Source: Flaccisagitta enflata (lineage: Eukaryota > Chaetognatha > Sagittoidea > Aphragmophora). Taken from it: a DNA stretch of 64,000 nucleotides. The first letter of the stretch is position 1. Every line of letters starts with the position of its first letter. A program made the translations under genes and the position numbers. Under the pieces are notes generated by a model. The model was given only the letters and a program-made list of their open reading frames with translations. It made no database searches and was not told where the DNA came from. Location: positions 77,686,001 through 77,750,000 of the forward strand of contig OZ231127.1 in NCBI GenBank assembly GCA_965153355.1, in the 5' to 3' direction. Below are positions 37,670-52,406 of the stretch, in pieces.

Positions 37670-39350
37670 AAGAGGTCAGCGGTACCAGTGCTCTGCTTGA
37701 GTGGTATGTGATTTAGGTTGAGGAGGAGCAGGTCAGTGGCCTCATAAAGGAGACAAGTCCTTTAGAACACGGGGAATCTGTCCATCCATCTGTCTGTCCC
37801 TCTATCTGCCTTTCTTCTATCCAGGATGCCCTCATTTTCCCCCTAATTTCATCCATTCTTTTTGGGCAGCAGCCCTGGAGGGGCATATGACCTATGAGGG
37901 CAGGGCAATTCTTTTCCGGTCTTATGTTCCCCCCCCCCGCCCTAAATCCATCCTCTAAGATCCTAAATCAGGCCTCCCAGATCCTATTGCAGGCCTCCCA
38001 GACCCCAAATAAGGCCTTCCAGACCTTAAATTAGACCTCCCAGACCCCAAATCAGGACTCAAGGACCTCATATCAGGCCTCCCAGACCCCAAATCAGGCC
38101 TCAGATCCCAAATTAGGCCTCCCAGAGCTCATATCAGGCCTCTCTGAGCCTGAATCCAGCCATTCAACCTCAGATTGAGCCTCCTAGATCCCAAATCAGG
38201 CCTTAACACCCTGAGCAGGAAATTTGGCACAAGTCCAATAAAACAATTGATAACTGTTCAAAATAGATAAAATCTGTCCAAAATATGGCTGGAATGCAAA
38301 AATATTGTTATTATAAATACGTAAGAGTCAATAGTTGCAAAAGCGTTAGATGGTCAGCGGTACCCGTGCCCTGCCTAAGTAGGTTGTGGTTGAAGTTGAG
38401 GGGGGAGCAAGGCAGCAGCCCCAAAGGGGTCGATGACCTATGCTTTCACATCTATGGGGGATTTTCTCCTTCTCCTTCTCCTCCTCCTCCGTCCCTCCCC
38501 CTTCAAATCCTCAAGACTGGAATTTGGGCCTCGAGACTGGGATTTGAGGGGGGAGAGAAGGAAAAAGAGAAAATCCCATATGTGTGCATAGGTCATCACT
38601 CCCGTGCCCAAAAAGCAGTAAATATCAATTTATTTGAATGTCAAATAGGGTCTATAAGCCGCAGATTTGACGATTTTGTCTTTGATCAAGCAAAAAGATA
38701 GATGATAACTTGTCAGTCAATTTTGCAGATTTTGGCGTGGATCCGGTGCTGCACAGCATTGAGGGACTCAACTTAGTAACCCCCTGCATACACTGCTTGC
38801 TTCAGACCACCCCAGTAGTTCTAAAATGGCCTCAAGTATAAGTGTTTCCCTTCATCAAATTTTGCCGGTAAAAACCCATCAAAATCTAACACCGCATTTC
38901 TTGTTTGAAGCTTTCTATGGCAGAGAGTGGTCGCATGACTGATCAACGGCGCATTCTTACGTCCAGTAGAGCTAGTCAGGAGGTTATGTTTCAAATTTCA
39001 ACTCACTGGGCCATCTAGAAATATCGTTTTTGTGTCAATACGTTTGTGCCAAATTTCCTGCACAGGGTGTTACTTTAGACCTCTCAGACCCTAAATTAGG
39101 CCTCTCAGATCCTAAATCAGGCCTCCTTGACTCCAAATCAGGCATCTCTGATCCTAAATCAGGCCTCTCAGACCTCAAATCAAGTCTCCCAGACCCTCAA
39201 TCAGTTCCCAAGGCACGCATCTTTTACCAAGCCTACCAAACCCTAAATCAAAATTATCAGACCTCAGAATCTCAGGCCTCTTAGGACATGATAAGAAAAA
39301 TCGCCCCGTGTGGAATCATAGGTCATCTGCCTCCCCAGGGCTAAGGTCCC
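37670..39350. repeat. Family B elements and minisatellites inside the 6.4-kb element
   Basis: Three blocks. At 37,670-38,215: GAGGTCAGCGGTACCAGTG, GGCAGCAGCCCTGGAGGGGC, then CAGGCCTCCCAGACCCCAAA repeats. At 38,335-38,620: a compact foldback with GTCAGCGGTACCCGTGCCC, GGCAGCAGCCCCAAAGGGGT, then inverted GTGTGCATAGGTCATCACTC. At 39,060-39,350: CAGGCCTCTCAGACCCTAAA repeats, then GTGTGGAATCATAGGTCATC. Confidence 0.65.
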
Positions 39351-39616
39351 ATTACCTCAACACATCAAAATCAAATAAAGTCAAGGAGGCATTGGGTACC
39401 GATGACCATGATGACGCCTGAGCAACCTGTTCTTAATCAAATCTATATGTCCGACTTTTGAGCTTAGATCAAAGGCACAATGTGCCATATGTGCCCCTGT
39501 TTCAGCCATCCTGGGCAGAATCAATGGACAGAAAGTTCCCCTATTCTCTACAGGATTTTATCTCCTTCTGGGCCACTGCCCAAAAACAAAGGTCTTGTGT
39601 TTTACAATGCGAATTA

Positions 39617-40003
39617 AAAAAAAAGACGCACTTTTGTATTTGCTGATAAAACTGACTGAAAAAGTACCAAAAAAATTTTACAGAAAGAATGATTTTGAAG
39701 ATTTTCAAATTATCTTTCATTCTAGACCAATCCCAGATCTGTATCTTTAACGGTTTAGGAGCTAGAGCTCTTTGAAGTAAGACACCATTTTGCTGAATTG
39801 CATCTTTTTCAAAGGGACTGCAAAAGCAAATTTGGCAACATTCTTATTCAAACTAACGCCATTTCCAAACGAAAACAGATAGAGATACCAGATTGGCGCC
39901 AAATGAAAGAGTTTTGCAAGGGCTTCAAAATGGTCTAAGATTTTAATTAGTTTTTTTGGATTTTCAATGGCGCAATCAATCATTCAAAAGTGCGTCTTTT
40001 TTT
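39617..40003. mobile_element. MITE with AAAAAAGACGCAC ends, second copy
   Basis: Inverted ends AAAAAAAAGACGCACTTTTG and its complement with TA at both borders. It is related to 13,679-14,072 in the opposite orientation and nested in the core of the 6.4-kb element. Confidence 0.7.
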
Positions 40004-40239
40004 TAAATTCATATAGTACAGGCTGCCCAAGAAGAATGAGTACACACGCCCAGCGCATGATGGTCATTAGTCCCATTGACCATTGCCCGTAAAAGGAAAG
40101 GTACTATCTTCAGGAAATTCCCAGATCCCTAGATTGGCACAACTTTACTGTCAAAACTCCATGAAAACTTGAACAATTTAAGTCTTTCAGCTTATGGGAA
40201 GCAGCCCCGGAGGGGTCGATGACCTATGCTTTCACACAT

Positions 40240-41030
40240 ATAGGGAATTCCCGTTACGCCACCAAATAGCGCTGATTCTACAGCAAAGGAATCCAAGGCA
40301 AAGGAATTCATGGCGAAGGAATCCATGGCGATACCAAGTAAATGGCGATGTACTATCTAGGAAATAAATATACGGACACCTAACCATGACTATAGCAGCT
40401 AAACTTCAGTATCTATCAAAACAATGAAAGCAGATCAACAAACTATGACAAAAAATCTTCCATTCAAGATCAAGCAGAGCATAGTAGCTCAATCTGTTTG
40501 CAAATAACTGCGTTTTTCAAAAAAAAACTGCTGTCATTTACCAAAATCTAGTTCAGAGGTTTTCTGTTCAAACCTATAAAGGACAACCTGCATTGAAAGA
40601 GCTCTCATATCTGAATGGATTGAGCAAAATCATTTTGCTTGGTCTCAATAGATCACATCTTTGACAATATTTTTGTTGAAAAAATTGACGACTGCAGTCT
40701 CACATAATGCTCTGAAATTATCTGATGATAAAAGAAAACAAAAGTGATTCAATGATTTTTTGTTGCTTTTTGAGAAGCAAAGGCTTTAGTGATTCAGATT
40801 GAAAAATCATTGACTAATCCCATGGAAAGTTGAAACAGAAGCACTTGATAGATCAAAATACCACATAATGACTAAAATTTTTTTCATTTGGGCATTGACT
40901 TCTTTTAGTAAGTGAAAAGGCTAACTTTTTTCCAACTGTCCATATATTTATTTCCTAGGTAGTACCCGGTATGGCGATGGAATAAATAGCACCCCCTATA
41001 TAAGCTATAAAAAATAGAATTTTCTCCTCC
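40240..41030. repeat. Nested inverted repeat in the right half of the 6.4-kb element
   Basis: GGCGATGTACTATCTAGGAA and ATAAATATACGGACA at 40,342 pair with ATATATTTATTTCCTAGGTA and GTACCCGGTATGGCGATGG at 40,942. The outer half is part of the arm, so a smaller foldback unit appears embedded at the arm/core border. Confidence 0.6.
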
Positions 41031-42161
41031 CCCTTCTCCTCCATACGTCCACCCCCAAATCCTAGCCTTAGAGCTGAAATCTCAGTCTTCAGGCCCAAAT
41101 CTCAGCCTTGAGGCCCAAATATCAGCCTGGAGGACTAAATCTCAGCCTCAAGGCCCTAATGTCAGCCTTGAAGCCCAAACCCCAGCCTTGAGGCCTATAC
41201 CTCAGCCTGGAGGCCCAAACCCCAGTCTTTATGCCAAAACTCCAGCCTCTAGGCTTAAATCCCAGCCTCTGTGCCCAAACCCCAGCCTCGAGGCCTAATC
41301 CCCTGCCCTGCTTCCTCCCACTTACAAAGATTTTGCCTTAAGACCAGATTTCAATCCTGAAGCCCTTGTCTTAAGGCTCGGATCCATACAGTGAGGGCTG
41401 TGAGGCCATAATCAAGGCCTTGAGTCTTAAAACATGACAAGGGTTTCAGATTGAAAGGCCAACAGACAGACTGACAGACCAACAAATGGTATGACATACA
41501 CATAACAGCTCCTTTACAGATGTGAGGACCCAAGGAGGTATCTAAAGTCAAAATCAGACTGCAAAAAAGGTGGTGGGAAAATCGCTCAAGATCACCATGA
41601 AATTGCTCGTGTTTGACAAGTCATATCTCAGCCATTTTTTAACGGATTCACAAAAAATTTGTGACGGTTTGAAAGAGCTTCAAAAATTCTTTAAAATGGG
41701 ACCAATCTGGCATTTCTAGCTTGATTCGTTTGAAAGTTACAAGCAAAACAAGTAAATTGTTCCAAAAAAAGGAAAAATTCCAAAACCTGGAAAATTGTCC
41801 AAAATCCCCATGAAATTGCTCATGTTTGACAGGTTATATCTCAGTTATTTTTGGACGGATTTACAAGAAATTGGTGACAGGTGGAAAGATCTTGAAAAGA
41901 TCTTTAAAATGGGACCAATCTGGCATTTTTAGCTCGATTCGTTTAAAAGTTACAAGCAAAACAAGGTTGATTGTCCAAAAAATGGGAAAATTCATTGACC
42001 TGTACTTCATGAAGGTAAAAAATGTGAATATTTTAAAAAGCGCTCTGGGAATTTTTTTGCACTCATTTGCCATGCATTACACATGGGCTGAACCACCAGA
42101 AACCGTCATAAAAGTGGCAGTTCTCCTAGTTTGAAGTACACGGTGGAGATACAGAGCAGTG

Positions 42162-42290
42162 GATGAGATGCGGAAAGGGCGTGGGGAAAGACAAACCCGT
42201 TCGAGTCCACATATAAGGCATTGTTTAGGAAATTCTTAAAGTAAAAAAAAAAAATGAATAGACAAGTAACTGGTTGATTTGGTATTCTAC
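42162..42290 (+). repeat. Duplicated block Z, copy 1 (right of the insertion)
   Basis: GGAAAGGGCGTGGGGAAAGA, CAAACCCGTTCGAG, TTGTTTAGGAAATTCTT and ATTTGGTATTCTAC match 52,659-52,773. The match stops at the junction with block W. Confidence 0.8.
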
Positions 42291-43660
<1,370 letters not shown>

Positions 43661-43779
43661 ACAACGAGGTCAATCATTGGAAATGGACGAATAAACAACA
43701 AAAACAACAACAACAATAAAAATAACAAGTGTACGTTCAATCAAACAGATAAAAACAAACCAATGACACAAATTCAGAT

Positions 43780-44304
43780 AAAACTGGGTTGTGTGACACA
43801 CAATGGAGAAAACTAGACTGTGTGACACATATTTGGAGAAAACTGGGTTGTGTGACACACAGAGAAAGCTAGGCTGTGTGACACACACTCGGAGAAAACT
43901 AGGTTGTGTGACACACAATGGAGAAAACTAGGCTGTGTGACATTCATAGAAAACTGGGTTGTTTGTAACATATTCGGAGAAACATTCAGACTAGTGGCGT
44001 TCGCCATATTGTGTTCCACGAAAACTTGATTTGGCGTGAATAAGAAAGGCAATAATTCAAAAAACAAATCTAATAATAATAACCAGACAAATCTGTGTTG
44101 TACATAATGGCTGCCTGTGGGCGGCCTTACTATCATCCATGGACAGCCTCTTTTTCTTCTGCGGGCTGTCACACTGCCACTTGCCGCTGATCTCACTGCC
44201 ATATCAGAGAATTCTGGGCTGTGTACCCTACATTGGAGTAAACTAGGTGGTGTGGTCCCAGGCGTGGCATGCTTTAGGGGTCCACTGCCGCCTGTTATTG
44301 TGTG

Positions 44305-44386
<82 letters not shown>

Positions 44387-46470
44387 TGTGGTGTGGCATA
44401 CATCTGAGAATTCTGGGCTGTGTGACATACATCGGAGAAAACTGGGTGGTGTGACATACATTGGAGAATTCTGGGCTGTGTGACATACATCGGAGAAAAC
44501 TGGGTGGTGTGACATACATCGGAGAATTCTGAGCTGTGTGACATACATCGGAGAAAACTGGGTGGTGTGACATACATCGGAGAATTCTGGGCTGTGTGAC
44601 ATACATCGGAGAAAACTGGGTGGTGTGGCATACATCTGAAAGAATTCTCAGGCTATGTGACATACATCGGGAGAAAAACTTAGGTGGTGTGACTTACATT
44701 GGAGAATTCTGAAGCTGTGTGACATACATCTGGCAGAAAGCAGACAGTGTGACATACATTGGAAATTTTTGGGCTGTGTGACATACATCGAAGAAAACTG
44801 GGTGGTGTGACATACATCGGAGAATTCTGGGCTGTGTGACATACATCAAAGAGAACTGGGTGGTGTGACATACATCAGAGAATTCTGGGCTGTGTGACAT
44901 ACATTGGAGAAAACTAGATGGTGTGACATATATTGGAGAATTCTGGGCTTTAGTGTGACATACATCGGAGAAAAGAAAACTGAACAGTGTGACATACTCG
45001 GAGAATTCTAGGCTGTGTGACATACATCCGAGAAAGCTTGGTGGTGTGTCATACATTGGTGAGAATTTTGGGCTTGTGTGACATACATTGGGAAAACTGG
45101 GTGGTGATGGTCCAGATTAAGCTTCTCAGTGAGAGCTCCAAGGCTCTCATCCTTAAGTAAAGTAGTGGGGTTAGTGGTAATGTTGTCTGAACTGTGTGAC
45201 ATACATAGGAGAATTCTGGGCTGTGTGACATACATTGAAGAGAACTGGGTGGTGTGACATACATTGGGAAATTCTGGGCTGTGTGACATACATCGGAGAA
45301 TCTGGGTGGGTGTGACATACATCGGAAAATTCTGGGCCACATGTGACATACATCAGGAAAAAAACTGGGTGGTGTGACATACATGGAGAATTCTGGGCTG
45401 TGTGACATACATCAGAGAAAACTGGGTGGTGTGACATACATCGGAGAATTTTTAGGCTGCGTGACATACATCGGAGAGAGAAAACTGGGTGGTGTGACAT
45501 ACATCGAGGAGAATTCACCAGGCTGTATGACATACATCGGAGAAAACTGGGTGGTGTGACGCACATCGGAGGGTGCAGGGCTGTGTGACATGCATCGGAG
45601 CTTACTGGGTGGTGTGACATAGAGCGGAGAATTCAGACCAGTGTGACATACATCGGAGCATTCTGGGCTGTGTGACATACATCGGAGATTACTGGGTGGT
45701 GAGACATACCTGGAGCGCTCAGATGTGTGACATACATGGGAGAATTCTGGGCTGTGAGACATCCGTCCAAAAAAACTGGGTGGTGTGACATACATTGGAG
45801 GAATTTGGACTGTGTGACATCGGAGAAAACTGGGTGGTGTGACATACATTGGAGAATTCTGGGCTGTGTGACATACATCGGAGAAAACTGGGTGGTGTGA
45901 CATACATTGGAGAATTCTGGGCTGTGTGACATACATCGGAGAAAACTGGGTGGTGTGACATACATTGGAGAATGCTGGGCCGTGTGACATACATTGGTGA
46001 AAACTGGGTAATGTTAAGTCTTGGAGAATTCTAGTCTGCATGACATACGAACGTACGGAAGCATGGAAAATCTCTGAATATTAAGTGTTCCACTATCGTG
46101 GAACACAATAAAGCTAAGCTGTGTGACACGCACTTGGAGAAAATCGGGTTGTGACACACATTCTAAGAAAGCTAGACTGTGTGACACAAATTTACAGAAA
46201 ACTGGGTTGTGTGACACACAATAGAGATAACATGGTTGTGTGACACACATTTGAAGAAAACTGGGTTGCTTGACACACATTAGGGGAAAACTGGGCCGTG
46301 TGACAAAAATTCAGAGAAAGCTTGGCTGTGTGACACACATTGGCGAAAACTGGGTTGTGTGACAAACATAGGGAGAAAGCTAGGATGTGTGACACAGACT
46401 CAGAGAAAGCTAGGTTGTGCGACACACATTTGGAGAAAACTGGGTTTTGTGACACAGGTACGCACGGATG
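43780..46470 (+). repeat. 29/58-bp satellite array
   Basis: The core, 44,400-46,030, is a dimeric satellite: a 29-bp unit with GAGAAAACTGGGTGGTGTGA alternates with a 29-bp unit with GAGAATTCTGGGCTGTGTGA, both ending CATACATCG/CATACATTG, giving a 58-bp period. The flanks (43,780-43,985 and 46,100-46,470) hold a related variant with TGTGACACACA. The dimer stays open in several frames, which explains repetitive Cys/His/Ser/Pro-rich minus-strand frames; they are not genes. A (GT)n tract lies at 44,298-44,392. Confidence 0.93.
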
Positions 46471-46720
46471 CACACACGCACGTACAGAGAAAACTCTGAG
46501 CACTAGGTGTTCCACTATCGTGGAACACAATAAGGGATGGAGGTTTGATGTTAGGGAATGAAGAAGGGGGGGGGGGCAAAGGAAGGGAAATTAGGATGAA
46601 ACAAGTGACGCGGGCACACAATATCGATGCAGACAGGTGGACAGGGGCATCCAACCCCCAGCCTCACCCTAACCCCACCCTACAACCCCCCTCCCACAAA
46701 CTAACGCACACATACACTAT

Positions 46721-47537
46721 ACCAGTAATGGCGGCTGTCGCCGTAAGGAAAAAAGTTGTAAGCATTGGTCATTTTTCACCAAGCTCTTGTTTTTAGTCAC
46801 TGAAAATCTTTTTTTCTTTTAGATCAAATCAAGAGCAATTGTATGTATTGATTGCACTGAAAATCAGAGAAAAATATGACTGAGCCAAATGAGCTAGATG
46901 AGCTAAAATGCTGAAAATCACTTAAACAGATAATCAGCTATGCTCACTGACATGCTTTCTCGTATTTATATGCTCCAATCAAAACATTTATTTATCCCAT
47001 TAAAATCAGAAGAAAAAAAAGACTGAGCTAAATGAGCTAAAAACACCCTCACAGATGAGCAGTTATGCTCACTGATATGCTTTTTTGTATCTGCTATCTT
47101 AAACATGTATCAAAATATCTATTTATTTATCAGATTCAAAATAAAAAAAAAACTGAGCTAAATGAGCTAGAATCCTCCAAAACACCCTCCCGGATGAGCG
47201 GCTATGCTCATAAACATGTTTTCTTGTATTTGCATGCTCAAACAAACATCAATACACTCCTTTTTTGATCCTACGCAAAATCATAAAAAAATTGAAAAAA
47301 ATTTAATTCGCAATTTTCATATAAAAATCTTTAAAAAATCATAACGCGAAAAATATTTGTCATAGAGCATTCTGCTTGGCGCCAAATGAAAGAGAATTAT
47401 TAAATCTTACCCTATTAATTTCATTGGAGGGCCCATTTGGTCGGTGGAGATCCCCAACTTTCTAATAAGAAAATGAAAACCATGTTTCTCTTGAATATGT
47501 CAAAAAGTCGAAGACTGACTTCAACTTTTTTCCCGAT
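46721..47537 (+). repeat. Duplicated block Y, copy 2
   Basis: Counterpart of 32,635-33,590, same orientation, with diverged positions and fewer TTTAATTTAATT repeats near the right end. Confidence 0.85.
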
Positions 47538-47633
47538 GACAACTGTAGCATAATAAATTCGCGTTTTGCGCGTTTTCAACTCGAGCGTGACGGATGGACC
47601 AACGGACCAACGTATCGACGGACGGATAAAGTC

Positions 47634-48485
<852 letters not shown>

Positions 48486-49208
48486 AGACGACGTTCTTCC
48501 GAGGGCAACATTTGTGTTTCAACGGGAGCCGAAAGCAAAACTTAAAAATGATTAAAATTGAATGATCAAACTAAAACAATCATTTAGATATATCAAGATT
48601 GATACTTTATTGCATAACTGGTATTCAATCATGGAATAGAACCAAACATAGCTAAAATTGATAAAGAAAATATTATGCAAATTACTGGAAATTTTATTTT
48701 TTGGCTACTGGTAGGGGACCAGTTGAAATTCTAAGATTGCATAGAAAGTGAAAAAAAATGAGAAAATCAAAACACATAGTTCTCTTCCTAAATTGATTTC
48801 GGAGAGAACTATGTTTTTGAAAATGCAAAATTCCCCTGTATTAAAAATGGCAAAAAAATGTAAGCAAAATTTCATTAGAAAACTTGATTTTCTTGCTTTT
48901 CTCATATCATTGCCCAGAAAATGATGCAAAAAGTATGGCGAAACACTTAATTTTCCTTCGAGAATTTGCCGTCTTAAGACTTCTCTAGGATTTGATTTGA
49001 CTGTCTAGGCTGATTTGAATTGATTTGACCGAGCGGAAGAACCGTATTTTTTGGTTTACTTTCTATTTTCTCTTTTTTTTCTCTTTATTGAATTTAAGCG
49101 ACTTTAGTTCATATACAAAAGTAAAATGTGAGGTCTATATATTTCACCGATCATTTTTTATGTATTCATCGCAAATAATGTGGGTTTTTGGGTCAGTAAA
49201 TGTTTGAA
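48486..49208. other. No feature recognised
   Basis: AT-rich. A short hairpin (ACATAGTTCTCTTCC against GAGAGAACTATGT) lies at about 48,774-48,812; no exon is seen. Confidence 0.4.
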
Positions 49209-49210
49209 TA

Positions 49211-50306
49211 CAGTTAACTCCCGCTATAACGGATCTGAAGGGACCAACGAATTTTATGCGTTATTGGCGGATTGCGTTATTGCCAAAACGACTATCCTCA
49301 ACTATCTTCTTTGCTATCTTCTTTGCTATATACTTAGTGTTTGAAAAAAACAAGGAAAAAGCCTTTAGCCTATCAGTAAAATGAATTTTGAAAACTAGAA
49401 ACTTTTGTAAACATCTAACGCAGACAGGTGGGCAGGGGTGCATATCCCCCTCCCCCACCTCAACACACATCTATGATGCGCGTTTTTAGCACTTTTCAAC
49501 TAAGACGCAACCCACGGATGGACATACTAAACCCCTTATGGAGTCGCTAGTCTGTAACTAACATGTTACGCAGGGTCACAATATTGTTGCGGATGGGTGG
49601 GCAGGGGCCTCTAACACCCATCCACACCCCAGACCCATAAACAAAACGATCTAAAATGCTGGTTTTTCCACTTTTTGACTCGTGTCCATGCACCAATGGA
49701 TGGACCGATGGACCAACGGACCGACAAAGCTTCTTATAGAGTTGCGTGTCTGCATCTAAAAATGCATGTTTCTACACTCGTCAATTTGCACATCATTTAT
49801 GGACCAAAAAGCGAAAGGGACAATCAGATTAATGAACCACCTCAGCCGCATTTCCAGTTTTTAGTTGCCTTTGTCCGTCCATCCGTCCATCCATTGGTCT
49901 GTCTGTCAGCACGAGTCGAAAAGTGTGAAAACGCGCATTTCCACCCCCTGCCCACCCATCCGTAACTGGTATGGCCGTGTTTTTTGATAAATTGAGCCAC
50001 CCTCAGGTGCTGCACAATCATTTATTTCGCATATTCGAGTTTTTTCTTCTTCTTTTTTTTCACCATGGGACCTACGAATTCAACATTTTACCACAACTTC
50101 AAGTTTATGAAATATTCATGTCCTTATGACTCTGTTTGACTCGAATTCTGTGCGAATCTTTCTTTTATCTGTAATGAATCGGCGAAGGATGCTGGAAGCA
50201 GTTTTGTATGAGCGGCACAATTAGTTTTTTTTTCTTTTTGTAAAAAAACTGATTAGTGAACCAAATTTGTTTGATGAATGTAGTGCCCATCGACCTTGCT
50301 ACAAGG

Positions 50307-50385
<79 letters not shown>

Positions 50386-50658
50386 TTCGATTTAACTAAT
50401 GACCTCTCGCCCCCTGCTCATTGATGATTTCGCACTTCTTTTGTCTTTTGGTGGCCGCCGTCTGTTATTGGCGGAGGGTTATAGGTCTGCGGACTGGCCA
50501 GTCCATGCGTTATTCTTGGATTCCTTGTTATAGTTGGATCCGGTTTTATTGGAATTTTTTAACAAAGAAATTAAAGAGAAATGGTAGGGACTTTCTTTTA
50601 GCACTTGTTAATGGCGGATTTCCATTATTCTTGGATCCGGTATAGCGGGGTTTAACTG
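49211..50658. mobile_element. Pogo/Tigger-like element, non-autonomous and nested
   Basis: The inverted ends CAGTTAACTCCCGCTATAAC (plus GGATC) and GATCCGGTATAGCGGGGTTT (plus AACTG) are bordered by TA on both sides (49,209-49,210 and 50,659-50,660). Termini of the CCCGCTATAACGGA type with TA duplication fit pogo/Tigger elements. Internally, GTTATTGGCGGATTGCGTTA and GTTAATGGCGGATTTCCATT repeat the arm. Two or three family A copies (49,405-49,562, 49,563-49,765, 49,861-49,985) and (GTCT)n/(CT)n at 50,308-50,381 are nested inside. No transposase. Confidence 0.65.
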
Positions 50659-50765
50659 TACTGTTCAAAAGTACTAAGAATAGTGGATAAAAGTTATTGG
50701 TCCCTTGACATCTGTTATAATTATAGTTAATTTGAAAAGCTTAACCATTGTCGGTCCAAGGAATA

Positions 50766-51385
50766 CCGGGTCATCCACCTGAGTTGTCGCATTCTGTTAA
50801 GCTTTTACTCTTTGATGCTAAGAGACATGGATTTGAGATTGATCAAGTCTTAAAGAGTATAGATTGACATTTTTTGTATCAAAATTTCAGCCATTTTAGT
50901 CAAGTAGTTTGTCTTTTACACAAATTATATGTGCTGCAAGTATTTTCCCATCTTACAGATTTTCGATAAGAAATTAAGAATTCTGCTTTATTTTGCCTTT
51001 ATTTTCAGTTTTTTTTAAAAACAATTCACACCATAGAAACAAGATTGATCTCAAATGAAAGATAAACTGACAAAGTTATCAAACTACTTCAAAATCATCA
51101 CTGATTGAAACCTTTTTTGGATTGATGGCGTATATAAATCAAAAAGAGTTGTGCCGTTAACTTGCAGAAATCTCGGAATTTATAAGAAAATCTGCTCAAT
51201 CCTGAAATGAAAATTTTTACTTCTAATTCATGTCGAAGACAAACTACTTGACCAAAATGGACGAAATTTTGACACAGAAAATGTCAATATATACTCTTTA
51301 AGACTAGATCAATTTTAAATACATGACTTGAAGCACCTGTGAGTAAAAGCTAAACGGAATCCGACAGCTCAGCTGGCTGACCCGG
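50766..51385. mobile_element. Foldback MITE, 620 bp, TA duplication
   Basis: The left arm, CCGGGTCATCCACCTGAGTT then AAGCTTTTACTC and TTAAAGAGTATAGATTGACA, pairs with the right arm over about 250 bp. TA lies at both borders (50,764-50,765 and 51,386-51,387). The paralogous site near 34,629 has a single TA and no insert. A diverged relative is at about 62,312-62,875. Confidence 0.85.
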
Positions 51386-51904
51386 TAGTCTAGGTATTTA
51401 GCTAATGTTCCGTGCAACCCTTCTTCATTTACTGCTTTTTAGATCTATCAAATTCTTACTGATTCTCATGGCACAACATTTTGTTTCAATTTTCTTGCCA
51501 CCCTTTGTTTCAACAGATATTATTCAACTCATTTAATCTTCTCCAGTATACAGCAAATATACAAATAACCACAATAATATAAGCAATCAATTTTACGGAA
51601 CATATACAAGCACAAAATATTTCTAGTTAACTGTGTTTAAAAATTAAAATTGGGAGTCCTGTTAACGATAACCAATCGCTTATAAAACAATTTATCCAAA
51701 GGAATTCACCAGACATATCCAAAAAACTATACGGATTTATAAATCACCCAAATTAAAGAAAAAAGTGAATTATCTTATTATCAAAATTGCATCATAATTT
51801 TGTTAAAACAATAACACGAAAAACAAAAACGAAATTCAATAAGAATTAGAAAAACAACGACCACGACAACAAGAACCAAAACAAAACAAAAACGTCACCG
51901 TCAA

Positions 51905-52221
<317 letters not shown>

Positions 52222-52374
52222 TCAACTCGGAATTACTGCCTCCTCCTAGCTCATAATTTCTGATCAACGTGTTTGATTTACGTCAAGTACATATCCAAAA
52301 CATATAAACACTTACTCTCACCAGCGCACTCGTAAATAAACACGCATACATGGGCGCACTCACGCAGCGCCAAT

Positions 52375-52406
<32 letters not shown>

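Larger units (their letters stand above)
35772..42161. mobile_element. 6.39-kb inverted-repeat transposable element
   Basis: Terminal inverted arms of about 1.45 kb: 35,772-37,214 and 40,709-42,161. They begin CACTGCTCCGTATCTCCACC and end with the near-complement. The arms include AACTGCCACTTTTATGACGG, AACGAATCGAGCTAAAAATG, a family B minisatellite and TACCTAGGAAATAAATATAT, all mirrored. GATG is duplicated at both borders, and the empty target is visible at 52,655-52,658. The core, 37.2-40.7 kb, contains family B minisatellites, a MITE and no recognisable transposase, so it appears non-autonomous. A CACTG terminus with 4-bp duplication would suit a CMC/Chapaev-like or Sola-like DNA transposon; that assignment is tentative. 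Confidence 0.82.

Noticed and set aside
43813-46041. Long Cys/His/Ser/Pro minus-strand frames such as VCHTAQNSPMYVTPP repeats
   Set aside because: Direct translation of the 29/58-bp satellite in several overlapping frames.
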